Program-made: the position numbers and the translations under genes
In this document: in pieces, positions 1 to 64,000 of the stretch
Position numbering within the stretch: the stretch's first letter is position 1
Layout of the letters: each line of letters opens with the position of its first letter
The notes under the pieces: generated by a model
The model's input: the letters and a program-made list of their open reading frames with translations, nothing else
Told to the model about the DNA's origin: nothing
Databases searched by the model: none
Source of the DNA: Chrysaora quinquecirrha
Lineage: Eukaryota > Cnidaria > Scyphozoa > Semaeostomeae > Pelagiidae
DNA: 64,000 nucleotides
NCBI GenBank assembly: GCA_014526335.1
Contig: JACTAT010000030.1
Location: forward strand, 1,313,741-1,377,740
Direction of reading: 5' to 3'

Positions 1-7
1 CATAACT

Positions 8-2251
8 TTGCCAGGTCATACAATAATAGGAAAACTTGACCCTGTCCGTTCCATTACACCCTTAGAAGTTAAGCTGAGAAAGAATGATGACAGTCAAGCT
101 GAAGTTGGAGGAACTATACATGCTGTGAGTGTTAATGACTCCAAGTCTGATACGATTGAAGGTATTGGTTTGGACAGCTTAGACACTGATCAACAGGCTC
201 AAGTGACCAAAATGCTTCAAGATGAGTCAAAAGTCTTTGCAGCAAACAGTGACGACATAGGTGATATTCCTGCTCTTCAACTTGACATTAATCTGATGGA
301 CGAAACACCAGTTCAAAAGACCTATTCAGCAGTTCCAAGACCACTCTACAACGAAGTAAAGGCATACATTCAAGATCTTCTGAACCATAATTTCATACGT
401 AAGTCGAAATCAGCATACTCATCACCAGTGGTATGTGTGAGAAAACGTGATGGGACACTGCGACTGTGCATTGACTATCGAGCTCTTAATAAAACGACAA
501 TTCCAGATCGTCATCCATTACCACGAATTCAACAAACGATAGAAAATCTGGGTGGAAATAGATGGTTTACCCTGCTGGATATGAGTAAAGCGTATCATCA
601 AGGCTATGTATCTCCTGGAAGTAGGCACAAGACAGCATTTGTTACACCATGGGGGTTATATGAATGGGTCAGAGTCCCGTTTGGACTCATGAATGCCCCC
701 TCAGCATTTCAAAGGTTCATGGAAGAATGCTTAGAAGGTATCAGAGATGAAATATGTGTGCCATACCTTGATGATGTAATAGTGTTCAGTAAAACATTTG
801 AGGAACACATACAACATGTCCAACTTGTTCTTCAACGCCTAAGATCTCATGGAGTAAAACTCAAAGCTCAGAAATGCAAATTTTTCAAGCAAGAAGTATG
901 CTACCTTGGCCAGATAATATCTGCTGAAGGATATAGACCAGACAATTCCAACATTGAAGCTATTACATCTATTGCAAAGAATGTTCCTAAAAAGATTGGC
1001 GACTTGAGAAGGGTACTCGGCTTGCTAGGATATTATCGTCGGTATGTACCAGATTTTGCACGCACTGCAAAGCCTCTCTTCGACTTGCTGAAGGAGCCAG
1101 TCCCACATTCAGAGTCTACACAGCAAAAGGATCAAAACGTCAGAAACTCACAGGGACAGTTATCATCAAAGACTTCAATTGTATGGGAGAAAAAACACCA
1201 GCAGGCTCTTGAATCCTTGATTCATTCAGTAACTTCTCCACCTATTTTAGCATACCCTGACTTTGAAAAACAATATATACTGCATACTGATGCAAGTTCT
1301 AATGGCCTTGGAGCTGTTCTCTACCAGGAACAGAATGGAATATTGAAAGTAATTGGCTATGCTTCAAGATCATTATCACCAGCAGAACGTAACTACCACC
1401 TTCATTCTGGAAAATTAGAGTTCCTTGCTCTCAAGTGGGCCATTTGCGATTATTTTCGGCATTATCTGTACTACGCACCAAACTTTGTTGTGTATACAGA
1501 CAATAACCCGTTAACATATGTTCTTACAACAGCAAAGCTAAACGCAACTGGTTATCGCTGGGTGGCAGAATTGGCTGATTTTCAATTTGAGATACGTTAT
1601 CGCAGTGGGAAAGCAAATATTGACGCAGATGCACTTTCAAGAATACCGTTTAACCTTAGCAGCAAAGAGGAATACACAGAGGTAGTTTCGCCTGATATAC
1701 TTGAAGCAGTCATAACAGGAGTAGATGCACAGAAGGATGGTGATTCGACATGGTTTGCATCTGTGAATGTGACATCAGCAGAAACCAATGAAGTCAGGAC
1801 TAATACTCCTATCAGCACAGAGGATTTGTTACAAGCACAAGAACATGATACTTCAATAAGTTCAATCCTAAAGCAGATTCAGCTAGACCAAAAGCCAACG
1901 AAACAACAACTACAGACATATTCACGTGAAGCAAAGTTACTAGCTCAGCAGTGGAACCGATTGTTTCTAGATACAGAAGGAATATTAAATCACCAGTCAG
2001 GAAATTACAGGCAAATAGTATTACCTGCTAAATATCGTCAACTTGTTATTACAGAATTGCATGATAACATGGGACATATAGGCACTGAACGTGTTTTCCA
2101 GCTCACTCGTAAGAGATTTTATTGGCCACGCATGTACTCGGATATCGAACTCTACGTTACAAAGAAATGCCGATGTATCATAAGCGAAAGCCAAATACAA
2201 ACTTCAAAGCACCTCTCCAGCCAATTCAAACATCTATGCCTATGGAATTGA
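8..2251 (+). pseudogene. pol: Gypsy pol: reverse transcriptase, RNase H and start of integrase (frameshifted)
   Basis: This 747-codon frame is open at the window edge and has no true start here. Around residues 130-310 lies the reverse transcriptase: LDMSKAYHQ and the catalytic YLDDVIVFS (YxDD) box are visible. A Ty3-type RNase H follows with [16 protein letters not shown] and TDNNPLTY. The C-terminal part starts the integrase zinc-binding region ([17 protein letters not shown], then KKCRC). The frame is lost near 2165-2185 and integrase continues in another frame. The product would copy element RNA to DNA in a cytoplasmic particle. Family assignment is secure; function of this copy is unlikely. 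Confidence 0.9.
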
Positions 2252-2943
2252 TATCAGTTGATTACTTACACCTGGAACGTTCAATTGGTGGGTATGAATA
2301 CATCTTAGTAGTGGTAGACAATTTCACTCGTTTTGCTCAAGCCTATCCCACAAAGAACAAATCAGCTCGAGTGGCTGCAGAGAAATTGTTCAACGATTTT
2401 TTTCTAAGGTTTGGATTCGCTGATCATTTGCTGCATGACCAGGGAAAAGAATTTGAAAATGATCTTTTCCATACCCTTGAGAAACTATCTGGAATTAAAA
2501 GGCTAAGAACAACTCCGTACCATCCACAATGTAATGGCCAGGCTGAGAGATTCAATAAAACGTTGTTGTCAATGCTGAGAACTTTGTCTGAAAAGGAAAA
2601 ATCGCGTTGGAAAGACTCCATCAATAAAATGACGCATGCTTACAACTGCTCACGCAACTCAGCAACCGGATATGCACCATTCTTTCTAATGTATGGACGG
2701 GATCCTCGTTTACCAGTCGACTTATTGTTTGAGTCTTCAGACAAAGAAAAGGTTCCACAACAAGAGTTTGTTAAGAAATGGCAGCAAGCAATGCAGGACG
2801 CTCATAAGATTGCTCAAGAAAACTCTTTTAAATCGAGAAGTGCTGGTAAAACCATGTATGACAAAAAAGCCACGCATACTGCGAATTTGGAGCCTGATGA
2901 TAAAGTGCTAGTCCGTAATTTAACGCCGAGGTGGTCCTGGTAA
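2122..2943 (+). pseudogene. pol: Gypsy integrase catalytic core (fragment of pol)
   Basis: This continues the pol polyprotein in a shifted frame. The integrase core is clear: SVDYLHLERS holds the first catalytic Asp, LHDQGKEFEND the second, and HPQCNGQAERFNKTL the catalytic Glu with the usual spacing. The segment ending near VLVRNLTPR belongs to the C-terminal DNA-binding part. A second frame change occurs near 2930, because the expected downstream text ([13 protein letters not shown], 2940-2985) lies in another frame. The Met at 2122 is not a natural start. The role would be strand transfer of element cDNA into the genome. Confidence 0.88.
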
Positions 2944-3681
2944 GCTGAGAACATATTGGGAAGAAAAGATCCATAAAATCATAGAACGTAAAGCCAACAG
3001 TCCAGTTTATGCTGTTAAGCCATTAGATGGATCAGGCGCACTCGAGTTTTACATAGAAACTTATTGCTACCTTGTGACTTACTCAAAGAACCAGATCAAC
3101 CTATGATTACCAGCCCATTGGTGAAGAATAACATGACACATTGCCAACGACCAGTCAACATCCAAGAGGATGGAGGAGACAGTGAGTCAGACGAAGAGGA
3201 AATAGGAACAGTATTGAGAAGTGCACTGAGAAGTATACCTCGGAGAGAAAATACTCAACATGCTGCAAATGAAAATATACGGGAACAAGAGCCGCAAGAT
3301 CCAAATACTGCAAATCCAGTGCGAGAATCTCACTCAGAAAATAGTCAGTGTACAGATGATCTACCAACAACACCGCCGCTAGCACCTACGACACCTACAG
3401 CTCAGGGACACCCTGCAGAGAACCTGTCTGACGGTAGCAGCACCGAATCGCCTTCAGAAAATCCTCCTGTTCAGCGTCCAACCAGAAATCGGCATCCACC
3501 AATACATTTGAATTATGGTCGACTCGGATCACCAGGATATTCTCAACAACCTGTTTGGATTCAACCAGTTCAAGTACGATTTCCTATGCATGAATTTCCG
3601 ATACCTGGGTGGTATCCACAGTTTCTTCAAACGTTACCAGTTAGAATGCAAGGAAATATGATGAACGGAATGACTTATTGA
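2944..3681 (+). pseudogene. pol: Gypsy pol C-terminal tail
   Basis: The first ~120 bases carry the integrase C-terminal segment ([25 protein letters not shown]). An open frame of 205 codons (3064-3681) follows. It is rich in Ser, Pro, Glu and Thr and ends with RPTRNRHPPIHLNYGRLG. A TRxRxPPxxLxY-type motif near the end of Pol is common in animal Gypsy elements. The Met at 3064 is probably not a real start; the segment is the disordered end of Pol. Confidence 0.65.
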
Positions 3682-3748
3682 TACTTTTATATTATTCAGG
3701 ATAGAGACCATTTATTGATACTGCTATATTATTCAGGATAGAGACCAT
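3679..3748 (+). repeat. Two tandem 36-bp copies after pol
   Basis: Two near-identical units, each starting TTGATACT and ending ATAGAGACCAT, lie side by side just after the pol stop codon (3679-3712 and 3715-3748). They sit in the 3' untranslated part of the retrotransposon. Confidence 0.75.
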
Positions 3749-3973
3749 ACATTGTTTTATTTCAAGAAGAAGAAGAAAAACTAGATTCTTTCGAGTTTTC
3801 AATGCATATTGCGTCACAGTCAACGGTATACGTTGAAGTTTTACGAGATTGGTATGTTTAATAAAGGTCTATATAGCTGAAGACTGGCCATCTTCAAAGA
3901 GTGAAGACATCCGATTATACATGCAAACTCTGTCGAGTCACGAAGACGTTCCATGGAACTTTAAAGGAGGGAG

Positions 3974-4197
3974 TGTGTGGAGGTCAATCGTATGAACTGT
4001 TCAATTGACCCCCCGCGAGGATTTGCACGTGGCGAAGAACTTGATTTTTGATGTGATGATTTTTGTGTATGCGAATTTGAATCTAATGCTTATGAAAGAG
4101 AAAAATCGAAACATATTCTTTCTAATCGTATTTCTTTCTATCATTATCATTATTAACTATTAGGACTAACAAATGCCGTCCCGGGTCAGGCCCTACA
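3974..4197 (+). repeat. Putative 3' LTR preceded by polypurine tract
   Basis: A purine run (AAAGGAGGGAG, 3963-3973) fits the plus-strand primer of Gypsy elements and is followed directly by TGTGTGGAGG. A TG...CA segment ending ..CCCTACA at about 4197 gives an LTR of roughly 224 bp. The 5' LTR is outside the window, so the end is inferred from the TG/CA rule and could be off by tens of bases. Confidence 0.5.
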
Positions 4198-4812
4198 TAA
4201 TCCACTACCTGGCAAATCTGCTAAGCATCCGCTATATTTAAGAAATTTTCATTTCCTCGTGATGTCGAGGTAGCAAATGCCAACTGTGGCAACAGATACT
4301 ACTTGTGGGCTGAATCAGCCGAATTCTAGTAAAAATTGCCATTACTGAAGAAAATTTCTAACTCGGTGAAACTTATTCGTGTGACGCAATTTACAAATAT
4401 TTTGAAAACGAGGCCCTTAGTTTAAATCGACTTGTTATCCTATCCAGGTTTCGACAAGAGGAACAGGACATAATCAAGGAAATTAATTTATCACAGAGCA
4501 GAGCAAGAATTTAACCAATATCAAAATATTTGAAGTTAATTGCATATCAATTTAGTAATATCGCAACTAAATAACATTTATGAAATTTCTATATATTAAT
4601 TTCCCACAGCTTCAATTTCATAACCACGTCATGAGCTTAATGGGTTGCGGGTATAATGAGACGTGCTTAAGCAATTCAATTAATTTTAAGGAAAATCTTG
4701 AAGAAAAGAGCTAGCAGATATCATTCTGTAAGTCTCCTAACACTTCAAGTCTTCAAAGCTTTGAAATTGAAAACGTACACTTTTTTCTAATAAGTAACTT
4801 GACTTTCGTCCA

Positions 4813-5145
4813 GCCCTCAAAGTTGCTTAAAATTTTAGACATTTCAGCCCTCTAAGTTGCTTAAACGTTGCCTAACATTTTTGTACCTACTAACCACCCC
4901 TGACTTCGCGGGTCAAAATCGTCATCTGTTAGGCCTACAACATGACTTTTGGGAGACAGTAAATGGAAAAACATTAGCTAACGAATTTCAACATGCAAAA
5001 CATAAGAACGAAAAACAATTTCCTAACACCAGAAAGAGAATAAGCTTGGTTGTTTGACTTCTTAGTTGCTTACAGTAATTCAATTGAGCCCTCAAGTTGC
5101 TTAATGTTAAGGTCAGTTCAGCCCTAGTTGCTTATTGAGCGGTTG
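4813..5145. repeat. Dispersed short repeats around 'AGCCCT..AGTTGCTTA'
   Basis: At least four copies of a motif reading approximately cag/gagCCCT(C)(A)AAGTTGCTTAA occur at 4813, 4848, 5086 and 5121. They suggest a decayed tandem or satellite-like repeat. Confidence 0.5.
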
Positions 5146-5365
5146 CCTATTAAAAAAAGTGTATTGTAATAAACTTTCAAAAACAAATTTGTAGCTCTAG
5201 CACTTCATAGAGCCCTTTTTAAAGACAATGTCACGGCGAGGGCCTTCTTGAGAAAGGGAACACTATCAGGGACAAAGTTACCCTGCAAAGCAACGAAAAT
5301 AGTGGCACACAGTGACCTACGGACGAACAGGCTACGGGCTTTGTTAGAACAGAAACAATTTTTGG

Positions 5366-5570
5366 AGGCCAAATTGTTTTCAGTGCAATTGTAAAACGCA
5401 ATTTTGCAATTTGTTGTAAAATTGTCGCAGTTTTGTCGCAAAATTGTCCCAAAATTTTGTCGCAATTATGTGCAAATAAGGTCGCGAAATTGTCGCAATT
5501 TTTGCAATTTGCAAGTTGAAATTTCAAGTGCAATATTGGGAGGCTAAATTGTTTTCAATGCAATTTTAAA
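5366..5570. repeat. A/T-rich repeat block built on 'AAATTGTCGCAATTTT'
   Basis: Variants of AAATTGTCGCAATTTTG recur many times between 5395 and 5520, giving a locally self-complementary, low-complexity stretch. A ~40-bp flank beginning GAGGCC/TAAATTGTTTTCA occurs on both sides (5366 and 5536), indicating an internal duplication. The open frames across it are spurious. Confidence 0.55.
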
Positions 5571-8500
5571 ACGTTTTTACATTTTTATAACTACATTTAT
5601 CCAAACTGTTACGTGAATATTGACGTTTCTGAAACGTTTGAAACCAAATAGGTAATAACGAAATAGGTAATGCCACCCTGGAAGCAGTTGTCAAATGGTT
5701 TGTGTTTTCAGTCTAAGATTTCAAGTCGTTGTCAAGTAGACGAGCAATGAAACTGTGAAGAAATCATGCCACTTTCATTTGAAATGTGTCCACGAAGATG
5801 GCGTCTCAAAGTAACGCTTATAAGAAATCGGGCTTTTAAAAGATTAGACCCTTAAAAGAGCACTTACGGTATTCAATTAAGTCACCATGTACAAAAAAAT
5901 ATACAGGTTGCATAAGTAGTCGTTAGGTAGCCAGATGCACCGCTCTTCTATCCCTTCTCACAAACATAGCACCCTTTTTTCATAAAGAACCTCTTCATAA
6001 GGATCCTAATTTTTCTCAGAAATAAACTTGCTCCAAAAGAAACAAAGATCTGAAAGAAGACAATTCTTTTTTCTCTCTGTTTGTGGGTATTTCTCTATAA
6101 GAACGTTCAAAATTCCACATGTGGAATCAAGATAGATTCTCAATGGCTTGCTAAATTTCAAACGCACAGAGATTGACAAAATAGTACTGCAATAACATTA
6201 GGCATAGTCAATAGAAGTGAGGAAGAGCGCTCAATTGGCTTTTCATACTGACTATGATTTTACCACTATACTTAACAAACACAAGCAGGAAGGAATTGAG
6301 TTACGCACCTCTTGCTGTTTGATATGCAGCTTTTCTCTCACTTTAAAAATGTGTTCCAATTTGATCGCTTCTAAATATCAACGGGTTAAAGTTTTGTCAA
6401 TGTTTCTCAGTTTTGATACTCAAACGTTGTTCACAATAATTAAAATGCTTCAAGTCAAATCAAGCATTTTAACAGGGAGTTTCTTATAAGTAATTAATAG
6501 TAAATAAACAAATAAATGACAGTGTATGAGAATGACAAGAATTGCCATCAGATATTGATTGTCTGTTTCTACAAATCTGCATTCCCTAATGCACTTCAAT
6601 TCTTGAAAATACATTACACTTGTCTCTAAAAAGCCAGAATTGCATTCAATTTTATCTTATTAATGGCTAGACGTATAATGTTAGATATTTGTCAGGCGTT
6701 AGGTTATAAAACATGAAAACTGTAGGCGTCTGTCTCTTTACCCTAGAAAATCTAATGTATGCTTAGTCACGATGTAGCTACGTAATTCTCGAATGCGCGG
6801 CGCAAGTAACAGTAGCGCAGGGGGTGTTCTTGAACAAATGCTGTTAAGCTTTCCTGTAGCATGAAATATCTGCTTCGCTTTACCAGTTCAACAATACAAA
6901 TTATCGAATGATGCGTCGGAAATTCGCCAGTTTAACTAACCAAAGGTAATCACTCTGATACGGTGCTACGTATATACCGAAAGATAAAAAAAATCCGAAA
7001 AAATTCTAAGACATTCCTGATCACATAGACAAAGTTAAAGAAATAAGAAAGCATTCGCCGCGTCTTCTATATATCAGATAGGAAGTGCATCTTGTATATT
7101 CATTCCACAGTTTAAGCGGGTCCGTTTTCATTAAGGTCGGTAGCGCTTTGCGGCAAAATCGGCAATAGACATTAGAGAAAACCATTACATGCGAGTTTTC
7201 ATGTTTTCCGCGCCGGTCAGGCCGTGTTCAGGATGTGTTCTTCTGGAACCATCAAAACCTTCAAAATTTTCAAAAGAAAGCTACCAAAAACAGAATCCAT
7301 GATTTTCAAGAAACAGGAATTCTCGAAATCTGAAACTTTTCGCGTCAAAATTCTTGCCAGCCTCGTCTCTAGACCCATTCATGGAATGCATCGTGGCAAC
7401 TGGTAAAATGGAAGTCTTTTTCGAACTTCAAACTGAGAATCCCTAAAAAATCTCATGAAACCTGCTTTTGACTGAGAGCTCCAAAACCTGCCGTTTTCAA
7501 ACGAATGGCTTCGAAAAACACGCATTCTGAAAAAGAAGGCTACCGAAAACAGAATTGGTTTAGAAGAACGTGCCCTTAAAGAGTATAGGAACTTGTGATT
7601 GTGCTTTGCAGACCATTATAAAATATGTAGAAGAAGCTAAGTTATAATAAGCAATTAAAACCAATAAAAAACAATGACAATCTAGAATTATAATTACCCA
7701 GCTCTATAGTAGCGATTTGACCGGTCAACTCCAAAGGTGACTTCACTTCAATGCCAAGAAATGTGTATGAATTCAAAATTCAGACGAATTTATAGAACGT
7801 CTTTGGACTCCCACTGACTTGCAAGAAAACCGAACTGACGGAGGTCTAAATGGGCTGAGCTACGCCTAGTTTTCTTTTGCAGTAGCTAAGTCTTGCTGTA
7901 CAAAAAGATTACTCAAGATCTTTGGCACAATAGGCAAGGTATCCTTGTCACGAGTAGAAAATCAAACGCAGGTTAAATATGGTTACATAGTTAAAAGACA
8001 CACGACGGAAGTTCGACGAAGAAATCGCATTTGCAGAGCAAGGGCTCCCTGATCTGTATCAAGACCAATCTTCCCTCGCAATAGCAGGTAATGGTTTTCT
8101 GACGTCACTGATTTGCCCAGCAATAATATTTTCAACAGTAAGAACTACACTGATACGTTTATAATCTCCCGAAGACGAATTTAGAATTTATCAATTAACC
8201 TCTTAAAACCGAACGTTACGCTGTGCACTGTCCATCTGATGACCTTATGGAGCCACTCAAACGGCTGTTCATGTCCAAAATTCACGTTTATTTTCTACGA
8301 GTTTCGATTACACGTTTTCTTTCATAAAATATTTATATAACACGCTCTGGCAACAACCTCAAATGTTTCATAGAACATCAACATCACGTAGCGTCTATTA
8401 GATGGTTGTGTATTTGAAAAGTGCCGATATGTAATCATTTCATTCGATCTCCATTGAGACCTTTAGTCGTACCTGTATGACCATGGGGTGAAACATGTGC

Positions 8501-9881
8501 ATGGACCAAAGCGAAAATTGCTAAATTCTTAAAACGTGCAAAACTTGGAATACAGAATTTTTCTTGTTTTTAAATTCCGCGAGGAGCTAACAAACGATAA
8601 TGTTGTTAAAAAATCTAAAAAAAATCCATCTCAAACACTTAGTTTGAAATAAAGTAGAATTGGAAGACTGCAATTTAGAAAGACGAAACGGATTTGCGTT
8701 AGAATTGCTTACTGTGTGCTGAGCGGTTAGGTTCTCTCGCATGAAAATTCCGAATTCTAGAATGTTAGAATTATAAGGTAGATTGATTGAGATATATAAA
8801 GTCCTACAGAATTGTGTTTTTCCTTTAGTGAATGAAGCAATACCAGTGAAGAGGTTTCACATCCCTTCCAGACGGGACAATTTTTTCCGTATAACTAAAC
8901 CCTAAACCTTACCAGGTCTTAACACACAGGATCGATAGAGCGACTTCGAAATATGCGTCGCAGCATTCTTAAATTGCAGGCATTTGTTGGTTCAAGTTTG
9001 CAACTTTAAAAACGAAACTTAAGCGAGAAAAACTAGTCCGTCCCTCAATTGTTCTTATAGCGATCGTACCAGAATAGCGATAATTATTTAGAAATCTTAG
9101 AAGTCTTATTGAAGACAACGTTAAAGATGTTAACGTCCTTCAAAATTTTTAAAATCACCGTTTCTGAATGGTCGCTCTCGATAGCTCGATAGCTCGCCGC
9201 ATCTTTCATCTTTCATCTCCGATCATCTTTCACTGACAAAACTCCGGAGCCAGGGCAAATATCTACAACCTTGGACAAAATATTTGGAACAAGGCCTTTT
9301 CCCAAGGAATACAGCCTATTCCATTGGTTTTCTACTTCTATAACTCTTATTCTTCCCCCTTTTACACCCAAAAAAATGTTGGTAGTAGAACAAGACAACT
9401 CAGGGGGAATAGATAATAGCAGAACTATTCAGACTGTTCCAATATATTTTGTCCAAGATTGTAGCTACAAACGTAAAAAGGTAGTTTAGTTATATTTCAG
9501 CCTTGATTTAAAGCCCTTTCTCCAATGACTGTCAAATACTCAGCTACACTTCACTACGGAAAGGCCAAATACAGCGGGTCAGAGAAGAAATCGCTCTTTC
9601 ACTGACAAAACGTCATTGTTTGATATGCAACTACTGTATTTTCATGACCCATATATGCATTAAACAAGAAAGAAATAACATTAACAAAGGACCCCATCTT
9701 CTAAAAAAATTCATAATCTCAAGAAAACAATTCAAAAGTCTGTTAGAGTAATTAAAAAGGACAAAAAATTCTAGCTTAATTCACTACAGACATACATTAA
9801 GTTTATATAAGTCTATATTACAATTTTTATTTACAGAAACTGACTTACAAAAGAAAATATTGTATTTGGGAAATTACAGTA

Positions 9882-10177
9882 CACGTTTTTTACTTTATAA
9901 AGAACACCTTTATAAGGAACTTAAGGCTTGAAATTCCCAGACAGGTAAGGAACTTTAAGGAACTCTCGAGGCTCAAAAAACTAAGAATAACTTTTTCAAA
10001 AAAGACGATTTGAAGGGCTAAATGACCGAATAACAACATATTTTCCATCGTACTTCCCAAAAAACTTCATTCATATTAGAATGTTAGAAAATTAAGAAAA
10101 TTTCAAAAAATCGTTAAAAAAATAGGGAACTCTTCCAGCCTCAACCCAGACCAAAGGTTCCTTATAACAAAAAAGTG
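9882..10177. mobile_element. MITE, TA-flanked, CACG..TTTATAAAGAAC type (copy 1)
   Basis: The left end reads TA then CACGTTTTTTACTTTATAA; the right end, reverse-complemented, begins CACTTTTTTGTTATAAGGAA. Inside are repeated AAGGAACTTTAAGGAACT motifs. It shares ends and internal motifs with the element at 20376-20776, so this is a small non-autonomous DNA transposon family, probably Tc1/mariner-related from its TA duplication. No coding capacity. Confidence 0.6.
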
Positions 10178-11295
10178 CAGACAAAGTGAATCTTAAAAAC
10201 AGCGCCTCTATCTTGGGGTTATCGTTATTATTCACATCTAATAATGTGATTTTCGTTGCTAAATTGTAACGCAATGAGATCGACTGTTTCGGTAGCTACA
10301 TCAGGGCCCCAAAATTAAGGCTGCAAACAGTTAACGCGTTAATCTGAGTTGATCACATTCTTCTAAATTTTATGTTATGTTTATTAATAGTAAAGCAATA
10401 TCTAAAAGACGTTAATTCTTAATCATCAATATTTCTAATTCACGCAAGATAGCTACAAATAGCTCGAAGGAAATAAAAATTTCCTGCGTGAAAAAATCTG
10501 ATGTCTCCGCATCAATTTAATTAAAATAAGTTTCTTCCTTGCACTTTCCCATTTATTTTTTAATTTCAATCATTCTTTCCCCTCGTTTAACGTTTTATTT
10601 ATTCGATGAATTCAAGTGCATCATCATTTCTTATAATAAATTCATTTCCTATACCACCTTAGACAAGCATATTCGTTACCGTATGTGTTACTAAACTATA
10701 CATCCTAAAGTAGACCCGGATACGTCGGCTACCCTTAGCAATAAGTGTTAAGAACTAATAAACAGTATCTGCTATCAGTAACCAGTAATCTATGGCAAGT
10801 GAAAAAGAGGATATTCTATAATGCTTCACTGTTCTTTCAGCGTAAGAATTGAACTTTTCGGACAAAGGTGCAATTAGCTAAAACTTCAAAACCCTCAAAA
10901 TTGATATTTTTCCATAACAAACCCCGAAACCATACCATAAATGATGGACTAAATTTTCTTATTGAAAAAACCGTCACCGAAATACTGTGTCCTATAAATT
11001 GAAGGGGGGTCAGTGTCAGTACCTGGACTGGATACACAAGTCGTTTGTAATTTGGCAATTGAATTGAATTGCTGGACGCCAAAACAAACGAATTGTAATT
11101 GTATCGAGTCTAGTCAATACCATCCGTCATGGGTGGGTGTTGAGGCTAAGCAGAACGCATGCTTCTTCTTTTGAGGCTTGTCATAAAAAATATAGAGATC
11201 CTAACGAGTTTTTAAGATTTTAAAAACGGAGATAGCAAATAAGAGCAAAACTCATGAAAATATATCCAAGCAAAGAAATGAAACCTGTGTGTTGT
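10178..11295. other. Intergenic sequence 3' of NBEAL
   Basis: This lies just downstream of the minus-strand NBEAL stop codon and should contain its 3' UTR. I see no unambiguous polyadenylation hexamer close to the stop. The open frame at 10837-11082 has no recognisable similarity. Confidence 0.4.

Positions 11296-64000
<52,705 letters not shown>

Larger units (their letters stand above)
1..4197 (+). mobile_element. Ty3/Gypsy-type LTR retrotransposon, 3' portion
   Basis: The window opens inside a Gypsy-type pol gene. The order reverse transcriptase, RNase H, integrase is that of Ty3/Gypsy elements (in Copia elements integrase comes first). The coding part ends at 3681. It is followed by a spacer, a purine-rich tract and a putative 3' LTR. 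The 5' LTR, gag and protease lie outside the window. The reading frame breaks near 2165-2185 and again near 2930, so this copy is probably not autonomous. It lies downstream of, and outside, the NBEAL gene. Confidence 0.88.
4198..9881. other. Intergenic region without recognised genes
   Basis: No open frame here resembles a known protein. Short frames at 4857-5057, 6217-6489, 7224-7406 and 9271-9489 look like chance. Small repeats are visible: a spaced motif around 'agccct..aagttgctta' at 4813-5145, a block built from 'aaattgtcgcaatttt' at 5366-5570, a short match to the foldback element of 19339-19746 at about 4393-4435, and a lone MITE-end-like piece (TTTTTTCATAAAGAACC) at about 5975. Confidence 0.5.

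Overview
This is an AT-rich animal (metazoan) genomic window. Genes have GT-AG introns, the host gene is an NBEAL-type BEACH protein, and several classes of eukaryotic transposon are present. The species is not identifiable by eye; an invertebrate is likely from the roughly 1 kb introns and the mobile-element mix.

Layout. Positions 1-4197 hold the 3' part of a Ty3/Gypsy-type LTR retrotransposon (reverse transcriptase, RNase H, integrase, putative 3' LTR), which is cut by the window edge and frameshifted. Positions 4198-11295 are intergenic, with small repeats and one MITE. From 11296 to beyond 64000 the minus strand carries one very large gene, a neurobeachin-like (NBEAL1/2-type) protein. I could chain 31 exons with good splice sites: a concanavalin A-like region, a helical-repeat region, PH-BEACH, BEACH and WD40 repeats. 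The phases agree at all but two junctions, where a small exon is probably missing. All recognised exons are intact. The introns hold MITEs, a hAT derivative, foldback elements, a large 22-bp minisatellite and a relic duplicated exon.

The main feature is a complete 18.3-kb Polinton/Maverick (adintovirus-like) element at 36769-55029. It sits antisense inside one NBEAL intron and is flanked by the 6-bp target duplication CATTTT. It encodes protein-primed DNA polymerase B, a retroviral-like integrase with a chromodomain, an FtsK/A32-type packaging ATPase, an adenain-like protease, a double-jelly-roll major capsid protein, two related putative minor capsid proteins and several basic proteins. Three things stand out. 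First, its inverted repeats are about 4.5-4.9 kb and each carries an entire PolB gene, so the element has two convergent polymerase copies. Second, the DNA upstream of PolB and of an unknown gene at 42650 shares a duplicated promoter cassette (CCAAT, TATA, TCAGT-like initiator) fronted by long, nearly perfect heat-shock-element arrays; the element ends also carry CRE/ATF palindromes. Third, the capsid-region genes are chained by ATGA-type stop/start overlaps, suggesting polycistronic translation.

Most element genes carry one or more single-base frameshifts while the host exons do not. This indicates decay of the inserted element rather than a generally error-prone assembly. Nothing was computed: boundaries and family calls come from reading the sequence and from known family motifs.
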